Part shown: positions 41,956 to 43,206 of the stretch, one piece after another
Numbering within the stretch: position 1 is the stretch's first letter
How the letters are laid out: the number at the start of each line of letters is the position of its first letter
Assembly (NCBI GenBank): GCA_031267675.1
Contig: JAIRYT010000050.1
Location: forward strand, 1 to 43,206
Reading direction: 5' to 3'
Length of the DNA: 43,206 bases
Origin: Treponema sp.
GTDB taxonomy: Bacteria > Spirochaetota > Spirochaetia > Treponematales > Breznakiellaceae
Position numbers and translations under genes: made by a program
The notes under the pieces: generated by a model
Seen by the model: the letters and a program-made list of their open reading frames with translations, nothing else
What the model was told of the DNA's origin: nothing
Database searches by the model: none

Positions 41956-42042
41956 TTACATCATATTACAATATATTCATTATTTTTGGCGTAAAATCAT
42001 GGATATTCACTGATACTTTACAAGATATTACACTATTTTACA
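41956..42042. promoter_or_regulatory. Phased TTACA boxes between divergent promoters
   Basis: Two related 22-base segments, 41956-41977 and 42018-42039, agree at most positions and start 62 bases apart. Within each, TTACA recurs every ten bases (41956, 41966; 42018, 42028, 42038), one helical turn. They lie upstream of both the dehydrogenase promoter and the EIIA promoter, as expected for operator sites of a regulator binding as tandem subunits. Confidence 0.5.
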
Positions 42043-42084
42043 TGCCCGCGCGAAAGAATCCCGGCTGACGTTTGCTAAATTCAC

Positions 42085-42113
42085 TTGACTTTTGAACTAA
42101 ACTATTTTACTAT
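42085..42113 (+). promoter_or_regulatory. Promoter giving a nearly leaderless EIIA mRNA
   Basis: TTGACT, a 17-base spacer, then TACTAT, ending nine bases before the ATG. No Shine-Dalgarno lies between. Confidence 0.6.
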
Positions 42114-42122
42114 GAATTCAGT

Positions 42123-42569
42123 ATGAACCTTAAAACTGTTTTAACCAAAGACACAATCAGCCTTCATTTGAAGGGTTCCACGAAAGAGGAGATTATTAAC
42201 GAGCTCCTTGATATTCTTGTTCAGGCCGGCAAAATTCAGGATTGCCCCGCAGCGTTCGCGGCGGTCATGGATCGCGAGCAAAAAATGTCCACCGGCATGA
42301 AGCACGGAATCGCCATTCCCCACGGTAAAAGCGCAACCATCAAAGACCTTGTGGCCTGTATCGGCGTCTCCGATACCGCCGTAGATTTTGACGCGCTGGA
42401 TCACGAACCCTGCCGAATCTTTATTATGACCCTTTCCCCACTTGAAAAAACAGGACCGCACCTCCAGTTTCTTGCCGAAGTTTCCCTGCTTTTTAAAAGC
42501 GCCGAAAAACGGTCCGAGATACTTAAAGCGGACAGCCCCGAAGCGATTTTAAGGATTTTAGCGGAATAA
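42123..42569 (+). CDS. PTS EIIA domain protein, fructose/nitrogen type
   Basis: A 148-residue protein of the PTS_EIIA_2 family. The phosphorylated His67 lies in GMKHGIAIPHGKS, preceded by DREQKMSTG as in PtsN and fructose EIIA. The C-terminal part LSPLEKTGPHLQFLAEVSLLFKSAEKRSEIL is also typical. No EIIB/EIIC domain or gene is near, so a regulatory role like PtsN is more likely than sugar uptake. It may accept phosphate from the HPr at 25142. The start is within about three bases of the predicted transcription start. A structured repeat follows three bases after its stop codon. Confidence 0.9.
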   Translation: MNLKTVLTKDTISLHLKGSTKEEIINELLDILVQAGKIQDCPAAFAAVMDREQKMSTGMKHGIAIPHGKSATIKDLVACIGVSDTAVDFDALDHEPCRIFIMTLSPLEKTGPHLQFLAEVSLLFKSAEKRSEILKADSPEAILRILAE

Positions 42570-42572
42570 GAA

Positions 42573-42845
42573 GGATTAACCTAAAGGTTAATCCCCGACC
42601 TGTTGCGCGGTGCTGCGGCTTGCGAATTTATCTGCTGGGCAGCCTGACGGCTGCTGACCTAAAGGTCAATCCCCCGATCTGCGGTTGTCGGGCAGATACA
42701 GCGAAAAATGATACGTAAGCGACACTGCTGCGCGTCACAGCTTGCAGTTTGCGAGCTTGTCGGTCGGGCAGTTGACGGTTGCTGACCTAAAGGTTAATCC
42801 TCGACCTGCTGCCGCAGTGTTGCGGCTTGTGGATTTGTTTGATGA
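42573..42845 (+). repeat. Stop-codon-associated structured repeats after the EIIA gene
   Basis: Two to three units in the gene's orientation. The first has GGATTAACC-TAAA-GGTTAATCC, a paired G-to-A and C-to-T change relative to the GGATTGACC/GGTCAATCC form elsewhere. GCAGCC-TGAC-GGCTGC and TTGCGAATTTAT segments follow, then GACCTAAAGGTCAATCC, and a third, decayed unit at about 42760-42845. No gene is seen from 42570 to 42911. Confidence 0.8.
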
Positions 42846-42860
42846 TATTGCCGCGAGTGC

Positions 42861-42889
42861 TTGACAGCTTTTGTGATAGCGGCTAGATT
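42861..42889 (+). promoter_or_regulatory. Promoter of the tRNA gene
   Basis: TTGACA, a 17-base spacer, then TAGATT, 22 bases before the mature 5' end of the tRNA. Confidence 0.7.
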
Positions 42890-42911
42890 GGAGATCGCAG
42901 GATTCCTTTGA

Positions 42912-42986
42912 CGGGCAATAGCGCAGTTGGTTTAGCGTACAAGTCTGGGGGACTTGGGGTCCCCGGTTCGAATCCGGGTTGCCCGA
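42912..42986 (+). tRNA. tRNA-Pro (anticodon GGG)
   Basis: A complete cloverleaf of 75 bases. The acceptor stem is CGGGCAA with TTGCCCG (seven perfect pairs) and the discriminator is A. The D arm is GCGC/GCGT; the anticodon stem CAAGT/ACTTG closes the loop CTGGGGG with GGG at positions 34-36. The T arm is CCCGG-TTCGAAT-CCGGG. The first-base C and the discriminator A suit bacterial tRNA-Pro. CCA is not encoded and must be added. Confidence 0.96.
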
Positions 42987-43125
42987 CTAAGGAATCCGTT
43001 CGTTGCGAAGGGTCCATACCAAGAACCCAATTGCATGGGGAGCCTTGGGACGGAACTGGGGATGTGAACCCTGAGTCAGATACCTTAAGAGAACAAGATA
43101 CTCGTCCGCCCATAGGGTTAACTGG

Positions 43126-43206
43126 GGGGGGGCGGGCGCCCCCCCCCCCCCCACCACACTAACTGGAAGGCAAAGAGGGGGGGAGGGGGGGTGTGTGTGT
43201 GTTTTT
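43126..43206. other. Low-complexity window end
   Basis: Runs of G, then C (about 15 in a row), then G again, a GT dinucleotide run and a final T-run. It looks like poor terminal read sequence or an assembly end; no gene is called from 42987 to the end. Confidence 0.6.

Overview
The window reads as chromosome from a Gram-negative-type spirochaete close to Treponema, perhaps an uncultured gut treponeme. Grounds are the rpmH-rnpA-yidD-yidC-jag block with a YidC that carries a periplasmic domain, many lipoproteins with loose spirochaetal lipoboxes, a PASTA protein beside def and fmt, an AroD-AroE fusion, and promoter-rich AT-biased cassettes in an otherwise GC-richer sequence. The assignment rests on remembered family and synteny patterns, not on a search.

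Left part (1-11.5 kb). The 3' remnant of a frameshifted IS110-type transposase opens the window. A long leftward cluster follows: rpmH, rnpA, yidD, yidC, jag, a secreted protein of unknown role and a TauE/SafE-type permease. Leftward deoD, a NagZ-like lipoprotein, an ABC-F ATPase and a DEAD-box helicase with a very long Arg/Gly/Ser tail come next.

Middle (11.5-25.4 kb). Back-to-back promoters separate the helicase from a tightly coupled rightward operon: a CoA-acylating aldehyde dehydrogenase and both subunits of an ADP-forming acyl-CoA synthetase. Such a set can oxidise an aldehyde to an acid with ATP gain, or run in reverse. Leftward genes follow: a Cys/Met-type PLP enzyme, an AlkD-like protein, a YitT membrane protein, groL, a candidate small RNA whose loop matches the anti-Shine-Dalgarno sequence, a Gfo/Idh/MocA oxidoreductase, a ComFB-domain protein and an HD phosphohydrolase. 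A broken Old-Yellow-Enzyme-type reductase and an HPr close this part.

Accessory island (25.4-30.6 kb). This stretch is visibly AT-rich and holds short single genes (four lipoproteins, an exported protein and a nucleotidyltransferase), several with their own near-consensus promoter. They are separated by folded, attC-like inverted repeats and by a second direct-repeat family. A cluster of integron-type cassettes without an integrase is the leading hypothesis.

Right part (30.6-43.2 kb). A rightward housekeeping run (def, fmt, PASTA protein, exported protein, aroDE fusion, HTH-cupin regulator, acyl-CoA synthetase overlapping citrate synthase) is followed by a leftward dehydrogenase operon (SDR, zinc ADH, SDR). 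A divergent PTS EIIA gene faces it across a region with phased TTACA boxes. A tRNA-Pro(GGG) gene follows, and the end of the window is low-complexity sequence that is probably artefact.

The most striking feature is a family of structured repeats that begins at, or contains, the stop codon of at least six genes. The copies always have the same orientation relative to the upstream gene and show compensatory base changes.
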